Source of the DNA: Ananas comosus
Taxonomy: Eukaryota > Streptophyta > Magnoliopsida > Poales > Bromeliaceae
Reading direction: 5' to 3'
Length of the DNA: 64,000 nt
Assembly (NCBI RefSeq): GCF_001540865.1
Contig: NC_033632.1
Span: 8,272,396-8,336,395 of the forward strand
Position 1 is the stretch's first letter. Every line of letters begins with the position of its first letter. Positions 41,003 to 52,410 of the stretch are shown here, in pieces. The notes under the pieces were generated by a model. That model was not told the origin of the DNA. It saw nothing but the letters and a program-made list of their open reading frames with translations, and searched no databases. Made by a program: the position numbers and the translations under genes.

Positions 41003-44000
41003 TGTCATGCCCCGGGACTCGGCATAGGCCTTCCCGGTGCGTGCCCAGACCCGCCATATGCCTGCACATATAAGACGTCTACAAAAAAAGAGATATGGAA
41101 GTAAGAAGAAGAGAGTATCTAGAGATATCAGAGCAAGTATACAGTTAAGTTCTAACAACAAGTAGAGAAAAAGGAAACTTATCCACTAAAAATAAAACAT
41201 GAAGTAGATACAACAACTGTCTCAAAATACAAAAGGGGTGGTCTCTACACATGGTACAACTCTCGACCTCTCCAAAAAAAAAATCAAAAGAGAGGCAGAC
41301 CACCTATCGACAAATCCCTCGCTAGCTAGCCCGAGGCGATTCCTTTCCCGCGATCCCGAGGCTCTCCCGGAGTGGAAGGCTCTGAAATAAAACATAAAAT
41401 AGGGGGCATGAGAACTATAATTTATAGTTCTCAGTGGGCAATTACTGACCTTAGCAAAATGCACCACTTGGTCCAAATCATGAGTAGATATAGATAATGC
41501 AATAACAACTGCGGAAATAAAAGCATATAATGAAATGCTATACTACTATGCCACAAGTATACAAGATATGAACCATGGAGTACATATACTCTATCATGAA
41601 TCCAAAATACCAATACATAACAAGTATGCTCTATCATGGCTACCACGTATACTATGATGCAACAAGCAATACTATCAGTATACTACATGTCTAAGTGTCC
41701 AAAACATATCTAGTATGCACTATCATAGCGACCAAGTACACTATATGTCCCAATGTCCACTGAATCCAACTACGATATATTATCAAGTAGTGATTATTAC
41801 AAAAACGGCTCCATGTCGATTTCCATTTCCAATTAAGGACCTACACAAGGTAGTCCAGCTTGTACCGCCTAGCTGCCAGTGGTAGTACTAACATTCCCCC
41901 TCGAGGAACGGGACTGTCCCACACGACCCTACAGGCGCCTCGCCGCCTAGCTGCCCGTGGTAGTACATCATCCCAAGCTGGAATAAGGCTGTCCCACGCG
42001 ACCCTACAGGCGTCTCAATCCCGCACGCGCGAACTGCATAGCAAAAGGCCAACTCCGGAGTACCGTCTTGTAGGAAGCGACCCTCACAAGCATGTGCGAA
42101 TGAGCACGAATGGTAAGTAACCATAGTCATCATGTCACGGATCTCGTCATCATGTCTCTAACATGGAATAGCCACTAGTAACCCCAAGGGTCTAGTCTAT
42201 GTCTCAAAGTGAAGTTCCAACATTCACTAAGTCTAGTGCCTCTTTAGGACACTGGAATATTACTATATCCAAGCATGTTCCAATTTTCATGCCTCTTTAT
42301 GGCATTATTTACTAGGTTCATACATGTCCGAAGCTCAATGTCGCTTTATGACATTAGCTTAATATACCAATTCCAAGCCCAATGCCTCTTTATGACATTA
42401 GCTTACCCTATCAATAGTAGGTTAATACGCATGCTCTCTAGCATGATCTCACATTGCTAATATGTACCTAGCATGTATTCCACAATTAAATATTAACATG
42501 CATCTATCCACTAACATATGGTTTCAATGCGTACGCATGCAACTATCAACATAGCATAGTTCTCATAATGCTACATGCATACACTTTCCAATGCAACTAC
42601 CAACTTAGCATAATTCTCATAATATTAACATGCACATACAATTCACATATCATTCAAGTCTAATGCCTCTCTATGGCATTACTTTGCTAGACTCATTCAT
42701 AGCTCAAGCCCGATGTCGCATTACGACATTAGCTCCCTAACTCACAAGTTACTCAAGTCCAAAGCCACTTTATGGCCTAATATATTCTCTTATGTCCAAA
42801 TGAGATTTATATCCAAGGCATGTTACATTTGTCATGTCTACTATATGGAGCATGATTCCAAGTCCCAATTAGAATGCTAAATTCATGCATAAGTCTCACA
42901 TGCAAGCTCTCTACTACATAGAGGTCCGAAAAATGTATTGTATATAACATAAGCATTTCAAGCATTCTAAAATTCACAAATAATGCATCTTTCATGAAAA
43001 TGCGTGATTTTCCATTTTACGATACTTAAATCCACATAAATAAGATTTTCTCATTTGTAGCGAGGTCAAGCCCACCGAGAGCTCCACGCGACCCTTTGTG
43101 CCCCCAACTCTCTTAGCTCCAAGACTTTAGGTGATGTCACGATGCTACGATTCTGATTTCGTGATTTTTGGAAACTTACGCCACGAGCTGCGGCAATCTG
43201 TACCGAAATCGGCCTTTTCTTCAATGTCTTCACGTAGCCTCGTCGTATCGCCGAACCGACTTCGCCGGCGCGTTAGAAAACCTAGCAATTAGGTTTATAC
43301 AGGCTCAATTTAGATCAAACCCCCTTATATAGCAAAACCCCATTTTTTAGCCCTAACATGCTACTATTGCAAGAAATCACCCAATTGATTCATGATTCAA
43401 GCAAATAGCATCTATTTAGCACCTAAGGGTTCCTCTAAATCCAATTTTAGAGCCTACAAATCATTCCTTAGCAATCTACCATTGTTGCTATCAAAGCTTA
43501 CCTCTCAAGTTTCCTCTTAGACCAAGGAAGGAGAAGATGAAGATGAAGCTTCAACTCCAAGCCTTCTTCTCCACCAAGCTTGCTACACCACCAAGCAACT
43601 CCAATTTTCTCCTCCAATTAATTCTCTTTGGTAGAGAGAAAGAGAGATCATAGAGACAAAGAGAGAAAGAGAGAAAAAAAACTTGCTCTCCAAGCCTCTC
43701 TCGGTTTGGGCACCAAAGAGAAAAGAGTGCAAGTTCACATATATATATAGGCTCCCAAAATACTATTCATCTAGCAGTTAAGCAGTTCGGAACAGTCGGA
43801 GCCCTTCTGGACGTTCGATTAAGCTCAAATTTTACAGCCAGGCTCGGTTTTCTTTACTAAGAAAGAATATATCTTAAGTTTTCAGTTTCGACCACGTTTG
43901 GATACCGAAAGCTCTACCGAACTGTAATCTTTAGCAGATAGCAGTCGGATTTAATTTCTCACCTTTCGGGTGTCAGAATGTCATGAAACTTTAAATCTAG

Positions 44001-44230
44001 CCTCATAAAAATAATCCTAATATTTTTCAGATTTTCGAAATTTTCTGACACTGTGCATTTTCTGCTAAAATAACAGCCTCGATTCACATAGAAAATTCAA
44101 AGTCTTCTATTCTCGCTCCGATTTCCGCACGAGTCGATCCCGACTTATATTTTATTTCTATAAGTCCAATAAAATTAGTATCTCATACTATTTTTATTTT
44201 TACCCTTATTTTAAAATCCGGTATGCTACA
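41003..44230 (-). mobile_element. Solo LTR (3.2 kb), reverse orientation, inside RE4 pol
   Basis: Ends TGTCATGCCCCGGG (left) and ...CCGGTATGCTACA (right), i.e. TG..CA on either strand. The left 120 bases are the reverse of a U5-type tail shared with other LTRs here. No primer-binding site or coding region accompanies it. The five-base flanks are GCTCC and GTTCG, so there is no target duplication, and the pol sequence on the two sides is not contiguous (RT start versus integrase end). An (AT) stretch and GA-rich tract lie at 43600-43750. No gene is seen; the AT-rich middle contains repeated CTTTATG-type motifs. Confidence 0.8.
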
Positions 44231-44740
44231 GTTCGCCTCGCCCGTCAGAGATTGCTCACGGCGCAGTCTAAACAACAAAGTTATGCGGATAAGCGCCGTC
44301 GAGGTCTAGAGTTCGCGGTGAGCGACCGCGTGTTTTTGAAGGTTTCACCGATGAGAGGCGTGAAGCATTTTGGGGTTCGAAAAAAGTTGAGTCCTCGGTA
44401 TATTGGACCATATAAGGTGTTGGAGTGAGTTGGAGCTGTAGCTTACCGTCTTGCATTGCCGCCGCAACTCGCAGGCGTTCATAATGTATTCCACGTCTCC
44501 AACCTTCGCAAGTATATCCATAACCCCGATCATGCAATGCTATATGAATCGTCGGAACTTCAAGAAGACTTGAGTTATGAAGAGTTTCCGATGTCGATTG
44601 TCGCATGGGAGGTGCGCAGGTTGCGGAACCGCGGGATTCCCTATGTAAAGGTTTGGTGGAGCAATCACGATGACCGTGAACCCACTTGGGAACTCGAAAG
44701 CGAGATGAAATCGCATCATCCTCACCTGTTTGAGGAATAA
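44231..44740 (+). pseudogene. RE4 integrase C-terminus and chromodomain-like tail
   Basis: Opens directly at the LTR edge with VRLARQRLLTAQSKQQSYADKR, then KVSPMRGVKHFG and the GPYKVLE region. A TGA near 44426-44428 interrupts it. The rest reads LPPQLAGVHNVFHVSNLRKYIHNPDH and the chromodomain-like end VKVWWSNHDDREPTWELE to HPHLFEE, stop at 44738-44740. Confidence 0.85.
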
Positions 44741-44798
44741 AGTATAAATCTGAGTTTATGTTGGAATTGGATTAGTTTTGATGACGAAACTCCTTTTT

Positions 44799-44810
44799 AG
44801 GAGGGGAGGA
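44799..44810 (+). promoter_or_regulatory. RE4 polypurine tract
   Basis: AGGAGGGGAGGA abuts the LTR start at 44811, a close variant of the tract in RE1 and RE3. Confidence 0.82.
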
Positions 44811-47341
44811 TGTAAGGAAGTGAATTCTCAAAATCCGAGAGTTGGACTTCGCTCAGAATCGACTAATTGTCGAGTGTGTATGCTTCGGGAAAGCCGAAGA
44901 AGTCAGAAACCCAAAAAGTGCATTGCAACGAACCTCGGAGAGCAAGTTGGTGAAAATCTGCACTTGGCAGATTTTTGCTCTCGGGGACCGGTCCCTCACA
45001 CGAGGGACCGGTTCCCGTAAGCATGGGGTGCGCAAAGAAGTCTCTGTGCACAAGTGTTGCTCTCGGGGACCGGTCCCTGCGATGAGAGACCGGTCCCCGT
45101 ACGCACAGCCAGCGAAAAGAAGGAAAAATCGGCTAAGTCCTGAGAATTCTGCTCTCGGGGACCTATCCCTGGCGGGACAGACCGGTCCCCGTACGCGTAG
45201 AATCTGCCTGAGAGCCTCTGCCTGCAAGAGTTGCTCTCAAGGACCGGTCCCTCCAGGGACAGACTGGTCCCCGAGCACGAAAGTTGCCTAGTTTGGGCTG
45301 TGTGAGAGAATAAGAGTGGAGGGGCTATTGTGCAATTGTTGCATTAGTGAGGGGTATAGAGGGGAGATCACCCTCTCTCCCTCTCATTTTCACACCCAAA
45401 CACATCTCTCTCTCTCTCTCTAAGCTCTCTCTCCCTCTCTCTTGAAGTGAAGAAGGAGAAGAAGGAAATAAAGGAGAGAAAAAAGGAGAAGAAGGAGAAG
45501 CAAGCTAGAGAAAGGCCTTGGACATCCTCTTCTTCCTCTCCTCGCCATTAGAGCAAGCTTGGAGGTAAGCTTTTGAGCTCAACAATGGTAGAGACCTAGG
45601 GTTTGGATTTTTACCTTTAGAAATGTTTTGATTATAACCCTAGCATGCATAATAGATGCTTAATGCTTAAAGCTAGAGATTTGATGGAGTATTTTGCATA
45701 AATGCAAATCTAGGGCTCCAAATTAGGGCTTTGCTTATTGATGAGGTTTGATCTCAATTGATGGCCTCTAAACCTAATTGCTAGGTGTCTAAACGCGTTG
45801 GCGAAGACGGATTGAGCACTCGTCGAGTCATTGAAAAGTTATCTGCAAAACAAGACCGATTGGGCTTCGTTTCCGCCTTGGAGGCCGAGACGACACTGTA
45901 GTAAGTGCCGAGAAGTGTTCTTAGAGCCTCGACATTGTCGAAAGGTGAGTGGTGTCATCCTGAAGCAACCAGGTTCCTCTCTATGTCTTAGTATACCATG
46001 ATTCTTGCATCTCTTGCATATATGCATTGTAGGATTGCATTGTTATTCCATTCCTTATGCTTTCTAATTGATATCATAGTGTGAGTTGAATGCTTGGTAT
46101 AATGGATAGGTAAGGATTGGGTCTGGACATTGAATCCTATAGTGCCGAGGAAAGAGATGACTCGATGATGGCTTAGTGACATAATGAGTGGCACGTAAAT
46201 AAGAATAAGAACAAATGAGTGGCATATAATGTAGTGTATAATGACACTAGTGATATATGAATTTAGGGATAGGTGGACTCCCTAGAGATGACTCGTTGAA
46301 CAAGAACCTAGTGTAGTCAAATGCTTACACATGGACATTGGGATAGATGGATTCCCGAGTGACAGCTAGCCCTAGTGGATAAGGTATCCTCGAGTTTAGA
46401 GGATGGATCATACTCACAGTCTGTTTATACTTGTAGTGGTCGCGCCACACAAGTCGTCGTGCACTCCGGAGTTTGGTACGAGAGGGGCAGAGTTGATGTC
46501 CCGCAGACGGTCCTGGGTTTGAGAGCGAGGTGAGTCTCCTTACCATACGGGATGGCGAGGTGAGTCGTGGGCAAACCCAAGGGATCGCCAAGGATTGGTT
46601 GAACAAGAGAATAGCACTGTTATTGAACATTTGCTCATTGGACATTGTTAGTGGATATAGTGGCATGTTAGTAAACTATTTACTATATGATGCATGCATA
46701 CGTTACACATGATTTGGGCATAGTAGCATAGTTTTCTTACCGTGTCAATTACAGTTTTCATATCTATCTGCCTATCTATCTGCTTTTGCCCACTCGGACC
46801 TAGTGGGGAGATCGGCGGAGTCGGTGGTCGAACCGACTGGGAACTATGGACAATAGTTCTCACCCCACTTTGTTGCAGGGCCTAGTTCGAGCGCGCCGTG
46901 TGAGGACCGCGGCAAGGGCATCGCGCTCGAGTAATAGTGCATAGTAGCTTTCCATTCTGCATTAGCATTGCCCTATGTATTGAGAGACTTATGTAGGTGA
47001 GAATTGGAGAGCTATTGATGTATTTTGGTGATTATCTAGTAAACATGTATTCATTTTGAAAAAAATGTAAATGTAATTTGAGGTAAATGAATGCAATGTG
47101 ATGTAATAGTTAGTAGACCTCTCTTTTACTCACTTGTATATACTTGTGCCTCTTGCTCTTAGTTGTTGGCACCTTTTGTGCCCTTCGTGGATTGTGTATG
47201 TATAGAATTTTTATTCCTGGGCAAATTCTTGTACACAATCGGGTTGTTTAGTCTTGGGCGGACAGGGAAGGTGATGTCCATTCGGCGTCTGTTCGACGCG
47301 CCCGAATCGGACCAAATTGGTAGCGGTCTCGGGGCGTGATA
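44811..47341 (+). repeat. RE4 right LTR (2531 bp)
   Basis: Starts TGTAAGGAAGTGAATTC and ends ...GGGGCGTGATA, where the final CA has become TA. The head carries GGGACCGGTCCC-type palindromes and close variants between 44980 and 45275, in alternating arms that could fold. CT- then GA-rich tracts follow at 45380-45510, and the GGCGTCTGTTCGACG block and U5-type tail lie at the end. Confidence 0.85.
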
Positions 47342-47732
47342 GATCTGCAGCAGCCTCTCTACATTGGGCTGTAAACCGTGCAACGTGTTCAACTGTATTT
47401 TCAGTTTCATCGTTTCAAATGCTCACTTCTTTCCCCTCATTGACTCCAAATCTATCTCCTTTTTCCCTCGCGATGCTGCGCTGCAATCCGCGGAACTCTA
47501 ATTTCAGTCCATATACAATTTAAAAACAAAAAGAGAAAAAAATAAAAAAATTTCAAAATATGAACTTTTCTTATGTGCCAAAAAAAAAAGAGAAAAAAAG
47601 AGTACGCAGAAATCTTATTTTACTTATTTTTTCTTATGAAAGCAATTTGTTTATGTGAAATTGGACCTTGTGACCGCATTAATTGGGACGTAAGCAGGTG
47701 GAAAGACGAAGCATCGTGTAGAAATAGGTTAT
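47342..47732. other. Spacer with a possible gag-like fragment on the minus strand
   Basis: On the minus strand (about 47512-47345) a frame with one stop reads EFRGLQRSIAREKGDRFGV and, after the stop, ENTVEHVARFTAQCREAAA. The last stretch loosely resembles gag linkers. This is weak; otherwise the stretch is A-rich and without features. Confidence 0.25.
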
Positions 47733-47754
47733 CACCACTACAAGAAAATATAGT

Positions 47755-48180
47755 ATTGGTGGCAAAAATAAGATGGCGACAAAATTTATCGCCACTATAT
47801 AGTTACCTATGGTGGCGATAGCAAAAATCACCACTGATTAATTAGCTTAAAGTGGCGTACTGGTTTCACCACTAAATGACTATTTTGTCGCCACTATTTG
47901 GTTATTTATAATGGCTATAAAAAAAATTGCAGCCAATTAATTAATTTAAAGTGGCGATGGTATTTTTACCACTAAATTACTATTTTGTCGCCACTATTTT
48001 CTTATTTATGGTGGCGATAAAAAAAATCGCCACCAATTAATTAACTTAAAGTGACGATTCTAGCTTCACCACTAAATTACTAGTTTACCGCCACTATTTA
48101 ATTATTTATGGTGGCGATAAAATAAATCGCCATTGTTTGGTTAGCTATATGACAATAAGAAAAATTACCACCAATTAATT
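47755..48180. repeat. Left subterminal repeat array of the CACTA element
   Basis: Roughly ten diverged units alternate GTGGCGATA-type and TCGCCACTA-type motifs, about 35-60 bases apart. Such arrays are binding sites for the TNPA-type protein in En/Spm elements. Confidence 0.8.
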
Positions 48181-48261
48181 AAATTTAATTTAATTTACAA
48201 ATTAAATTAAATTAATATTTTAATTTAATTTTAAAATTACTAATTTAATTTTTTAAAAAGG

Positions 48262-48510
48262 GCTTTTTTTGTATTTAGCCCCCTGGCAAATTTTTATTTT
48301 AAAAGTAGTCCTGTCAGAATTTAATTTGCAAAAATGGCTCTGGGTCTGCCACGCAGGCACCACATCAGCGCCATGCGGGTAGGGTTGGGACCCGTGTGTT
48401 AAGTTGAACACTGTGAACCATTCACCATGTTCAAATACGGTGAATTGTTTACAGTGTTTAGTACGTATTTTTTGTATATTGAAAAGAGTAATAGGAAGTA
48501 GGGATGTCAA
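48262..48510 (+). repeat. Single arm of a foldback-type element, inside the CACTA element
   Basis: Matches the left arm of the element at 55972-56895: GGGCTTTTTTTG start, CCTGTCA, TTTAATTTGCAAAAATGG, CTGCCACGCAGGCACCAC, then alternating TTCACCATGTT-type motifs and GTAGGGATGTCAATAG. Only one arm is present here. Confidence 0.7.
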
Positions 48511-48705
48511 TAGGTATAGATATCCGAAATATTATCCGAATCCAAACCCGAATAAATTATATATATATATATATATACATAATTTATTTTTATTTATTTA
48601 TACAATATATAAAATATATTCATATCCGACCAAAAACTCGAAACCCGAACCTGAAACCAGCGGGTTTTAAAAATCTATACCGTTGGATGAAGATCTAAGG
48701 AATAA

Positions 48706-48981
48706 AAATTATTAAACCCTCTCCTCACCGGCGAGCTCCTCATCGGCGACATAGGCGACAAGTTCCTCGCTGGTGAGCTATGCAACGAGCTCCTCATTGC
48801 TAATTTTCTTTCCGACGAGCCCTTCAAAACTAAGCTTCTTCTCGCCGAGCTACTCGCAAGTGAGTCGCTCACCGCCGATCTCCTCGCCGATAAACCCTCT
48901 CCTTTCGCTTCTCTCTTCCACTCCAAACCCTCACCGCGGATCTATATGCACTTCACGTTGCTTCTTTGCGGCTTGTTTTGA
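48706..48981 (+). other. Open Leu/Glu-rich repetitive frame, no ATG near its start
   Basis: Stop-to-stop frame of 91 codons. It has recurring xELLxx units (TGELLIGD, AGELCNELLIAN, LAELLASESL, ADLLADKPSPF) derived from GCGAGCTCCTC-like DNA repeats. There is no start codon before the repeats and no domain I know. It could be a captured exon or a chance frame over a GC-rich tandem repeat. Confidence 0.3.
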
Positions 48982-51089
48982 TCTCAGTAATTAGATAGTC
49001 TATAATGCAGCGTTGGAGCAACCCTGTATACCAGATTGATCTACTTTTCATCAGGTTTATCAATTACGAAAGGTGAATATTTAAAAGACACTCAGGTAAT
49101 TAAGGCTAGCTATTAATTCAGCATGTATACTTAACTAATTGAAAGTTTGCTAGTAACTATGAAATTTCTAATTAATCTTTTATTAGAGGCATACAAAATG
49201 CCAGATTCAAATTAGTATGTTTTACTTACTACTGAAACTAATCAATGCAATTACCAGTGCTGCATCAGGAGTTCAAACAATGCTATAATACACAACTTAC
49301 GCTGAATTTGTAAACTTATATTTTGCAATAGCACTATTATGCATGCTATTGGAAGATCGAATTAAAAAGGCGATATATGACTTTTTTGATAATTTGTAGT
49401 CTTTTTCTAAATTATGTCAACTTAATGTATATTTATTGATCTAGATTCGTCATTTCTATTCATAGTTCTGATCAGTTAATACATGCTTGTATATGTCCTA
49501 ATTTCGATTATTAACATATATGATGTAATTTAAATCTCCTACTCCTTTTCTCCTGCGAGCTGGAATTTGGAGCATCAGCAGCAGCGGCAGTGTAGCAGCA
49601 ACGTAGGGTTTTAGCTAATGTGAGGCTTTCCAATTGCTAAATTGGAACTTGTCCATGGGCTAGTTGATAGAGGAGAGCTTGGGGATCAATTTTTTCTTCT
49701 AAATTTCAGATTAGTTTGATTGAAATTGAAGAAATTTGGACTTTGAGCTAAATTCAGCATTTTGTTGGAATTTTGTCCATGGGCTAGTTGAATTGGAGTA
49801 GCTCCTAGCTAGATTACTAGTTAGTTAAGCTGAATTTGGGACTTTGGACTTGAAATTGGATTTTTATTGATTTTCATTAGAACTTTGATTCCAAATTCTA
49901 TACCAGCATAATCCTTGTTTGGGGTGGCTTTTTCTATATTCTTGCTGATTGATTTGGAGCTAAGGAAGAAGCTGGGTTGGTTGATTTAAATCTAGGTGAA
50001 TGTAAGTAGGTAAGTTTTGGAAGAAATCCAGTTTTGTGCAGCCAAAATGCTATTTTTGTAATCTTTTCGGATTTCGGCTGTCCTAACAGGTACTTGTTAT
50101 GGTTTTAGGAGATTGATTTGTGTTTTCCCCTAGATTCGTGGGCTATAAGGAAGTTCTCTTCATTCCTGTTGCCAGATTGTGATTCGAGGTGGGTTTGAAT
50201 TTATCGAAAACATCGGACTCATTATGTCTAGGTATCATAGTTTCATATGCTACGAGAGGTTCACATAGCTAGTTTCCCATTGCTATTGATCTAAGAAACT
50301 AGGACAAATCTTATGGTTAATCATTGTTTTAGTATGAACTGAGACTTCAAATCATGTTGAGAATGGTAATTACTGAGACCCGCAAACCAATCTCATCTTA
50401 ATAGCATTCAAGCAACTACAATCAAAGATAAACAGTTCTAAAAAAACTGGCCCTCCGCATGTGGTGTTCGTTTTCTAATAGATAAGGGTACTATGAGATC
50501 CATGAATACAAAGCACCTATGTTGCACAGTTACCTATTCCACATTGTCCAAGCAGGTAATTCCAGAAGAATACTAAATTACACTTGACACATGATTTTAC
50601 ATATGTATTTGTTCTTGGGAAAAAAAATTAAAAGAAAAAAGAAAAGAAAAAAAATGTAATTTACAAGACAAAGTACTAGGAGAGTAAAAAAATATTAATA
50701 CACTTGTTCCATCTCAAAAGTTTTCAATTAGGACTTAATGATGGGTTTTAAAAAAAAAGGTAAGTCCAAATCATATAGAAACGCTGTCAGGGATATTTAG
50801 GAATGAATGATGAAAATTATCCACTTCAATCTGATCCAGGAAACCATAAACAAAGTTATCCATGGGAATGTTTCTAAGAAAATAAGGCATATGCGACAAA
50901 AAAATAGGTCATGCACAAGATAGTTAATGATAAAATGGGCTGGCTTCAGGCCCATAGGAGAAGGAAAAAGCAACTTGCTTAAGGAACTAACTGAGAATCA
51001 AAGCACCTAAACAGTTTTCTTGCTCACATATAAAGGACCAATCAAATTGGGACATGCACTCTTACAATAAGTTATATCATGCTAATTAC
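48982..51089. other. CACTA interior without a recognisable gene
   Basis: AT-rich, intron-like sequence of 2.1 kb. I find no family motif in either strand. An A-rich run lies at 50620-50660. It may contain further introns of the captured CRM gene or of the element's own transcript. Confidence 0.4.
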
Positions 51090-51220
51090 CTTGATTTCTT
51101 CGGCCATTCTCTCATTAGATGTATTTGGTATGCCGCGCTTTATAGCTATCTTTGCAATAGTACTTTTTTCCCACAACTTCACCATAGCACTAGCTAAGCC
51201 TTGGTGCAGCTTGTTTCTTC
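51090..51220 (-). pseudogene. Captured exon of a CRM-domain (CRS1-YhbY) RNA-splicing factor gene
   Basis: The minus strand reads RNKLHQGLASAMVKLWEKST, then IAKIAIKRGIPNTSNERMAE and EIK, after a split Gly codon. It is bounded by an acceptor (TTGTAG) and a donor (GTAATT). The motif with KLWEKS, IAKIA(I/V)KRG and NTxNERMAEE is the core of the plant CRM domain, an RNA-binding module of chloroplast and mitochondrial group II intron splicing factors (CRS1, CAF, CFM families). The exon itself is undamaged, but I find no further CRM exons in the element, so only a fragment was captured. It lies antisense to the TNPA-like gene. Confidence 0.8.
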
Positions 51221-52057
51221 CTACAACATACAAAAATAGTAATTAGAAAGATCAACAGAAAATAAATAACCAATACATACAAATGTTATTTTTCTCGTTT
51301 ACCATAATAGTTTTGTTTCTTCACAAGACCTTCACAACATTCAAATTCAACTAGACCCTAAACCAATTTATGCATGAACTAGTGTGCTCACCGTTTGCTA
51401 GAGTTATTATTATTAATTTTTTTTCATCATATCCTGTTTGCAAGATTTGATATGCTATATTGATGAAAATTGCCCTCCTGGTGCTATTCTTGTTTTCCTT
51501 CCTGTAAACTTTGTGCTTAATTCTTAGCTCTAACAAGAAGGTAGAGATATTATTGCAATATTATATTTGTTAATAATTTATGCTTTTTGTATATTGTGCG
51601 ACTAATACATTCTTAGCAGGACAATGGGAATAGACAAAAGTTGGATGATCATCAATGTACTCAGCAGCTTATACTTGGTTTATTTTTTAGTGCATGCAGT
51701 GGAAGTCTTATACTTGGTTCATCAATGTAAATGTATATTCATTATCTTTAGCTGGGGAGTCATCCAACAATGAATTAGAAATATTATTTTCGTATATATG
51801 CATCATGTATACATGCATCGTCGACGGCGTTGCGCACAATCGCCATGGCTATGTGCGCATATCAAATATTGGAGAGTTTATCTGGATGAGAAAATTTTGA
51901 TCTAGTTGCTTGCGCGCTTGTTTGATATGATTATCTTTTCTGCTCCAAGATTGTGCTTTTTTGAAAGGTTATATCTATCTCTTACATTGCAAAATTATCT
52001 GTGCAGCAAAGAGGCATATAGAATTTGTCGATTGCATCATAGAATTGTGTGTCAAGT

Positions 52058-52365
52058 TGGTTATATGCATTATCTCTCATTTTCACTTGCAGGAAGAATC
52101 ACTAGCTTGTTTTGAGATCATGGGCATACTATTTTTTTTTTTACTCAATAATAGTAATCTTAAAGTCCAGTAGGATCTTGTTTCATTTATATTACTTTGT
52201 TGAACAAGGTGTTTATATGCATCATCTCCTATTTTCACTTGCAGGAAGAACTACTAGCTTGTTAGTCTCTTTGTTCAGATCATGGGCATAATATTTTTTT
52301 TTTACCCAATAATAGTAACCTGAAAGTCCAGTTGGACCTTGTTTCATTGATACTATGTTGAGCAA
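52058..52365 (+). repeat. Tandem duplication, about 155-bp unit
   Basis: Two adjacent copies share TATATGCAT(T/C)ATCTC, TTTTCACTTGCAGGAAGAA, ACTAGCTTGTT, ATCATGGGCATA, a T-run, CAATAATAGTAA and TTGTTTCATT. Both copies contain a TTGCAG acceptor-like site directly upstream of the TNPA-like exons. Confidence 0.8.
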
Positions 52366-52410
52366 GTTTTTAAAATAATATAGTTCTTACTATATTATCA
52401 ATTTTATCTA

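Larger units (their letters stand above)
38635..44810 (+). mobile_element. RE4 internal region: degenerate chromovirus with pol centre replaced
   Basis: Primer-binding site, leader hairpin, gag, protease and start of RT (to 41002); then a reverse solo LTR; then integrase end, chromodomain-like tail and polypurine tract (44231-44810). The RT palm, RNase H and most of integrase are absent. The outer LTRs (30444-38634 and 44811-47341) are poorly matched, and their flanks AACCC and GATCT differ. The unit may therefore be a chimera of two elements. Confidence 0.75.

Noticed and set aside
41003..44230. Complete reverse-oriented retrotransposon
   Set aside because: Only one LTR is found; no primer-binding site, coding region or second LTR lies in the interval.
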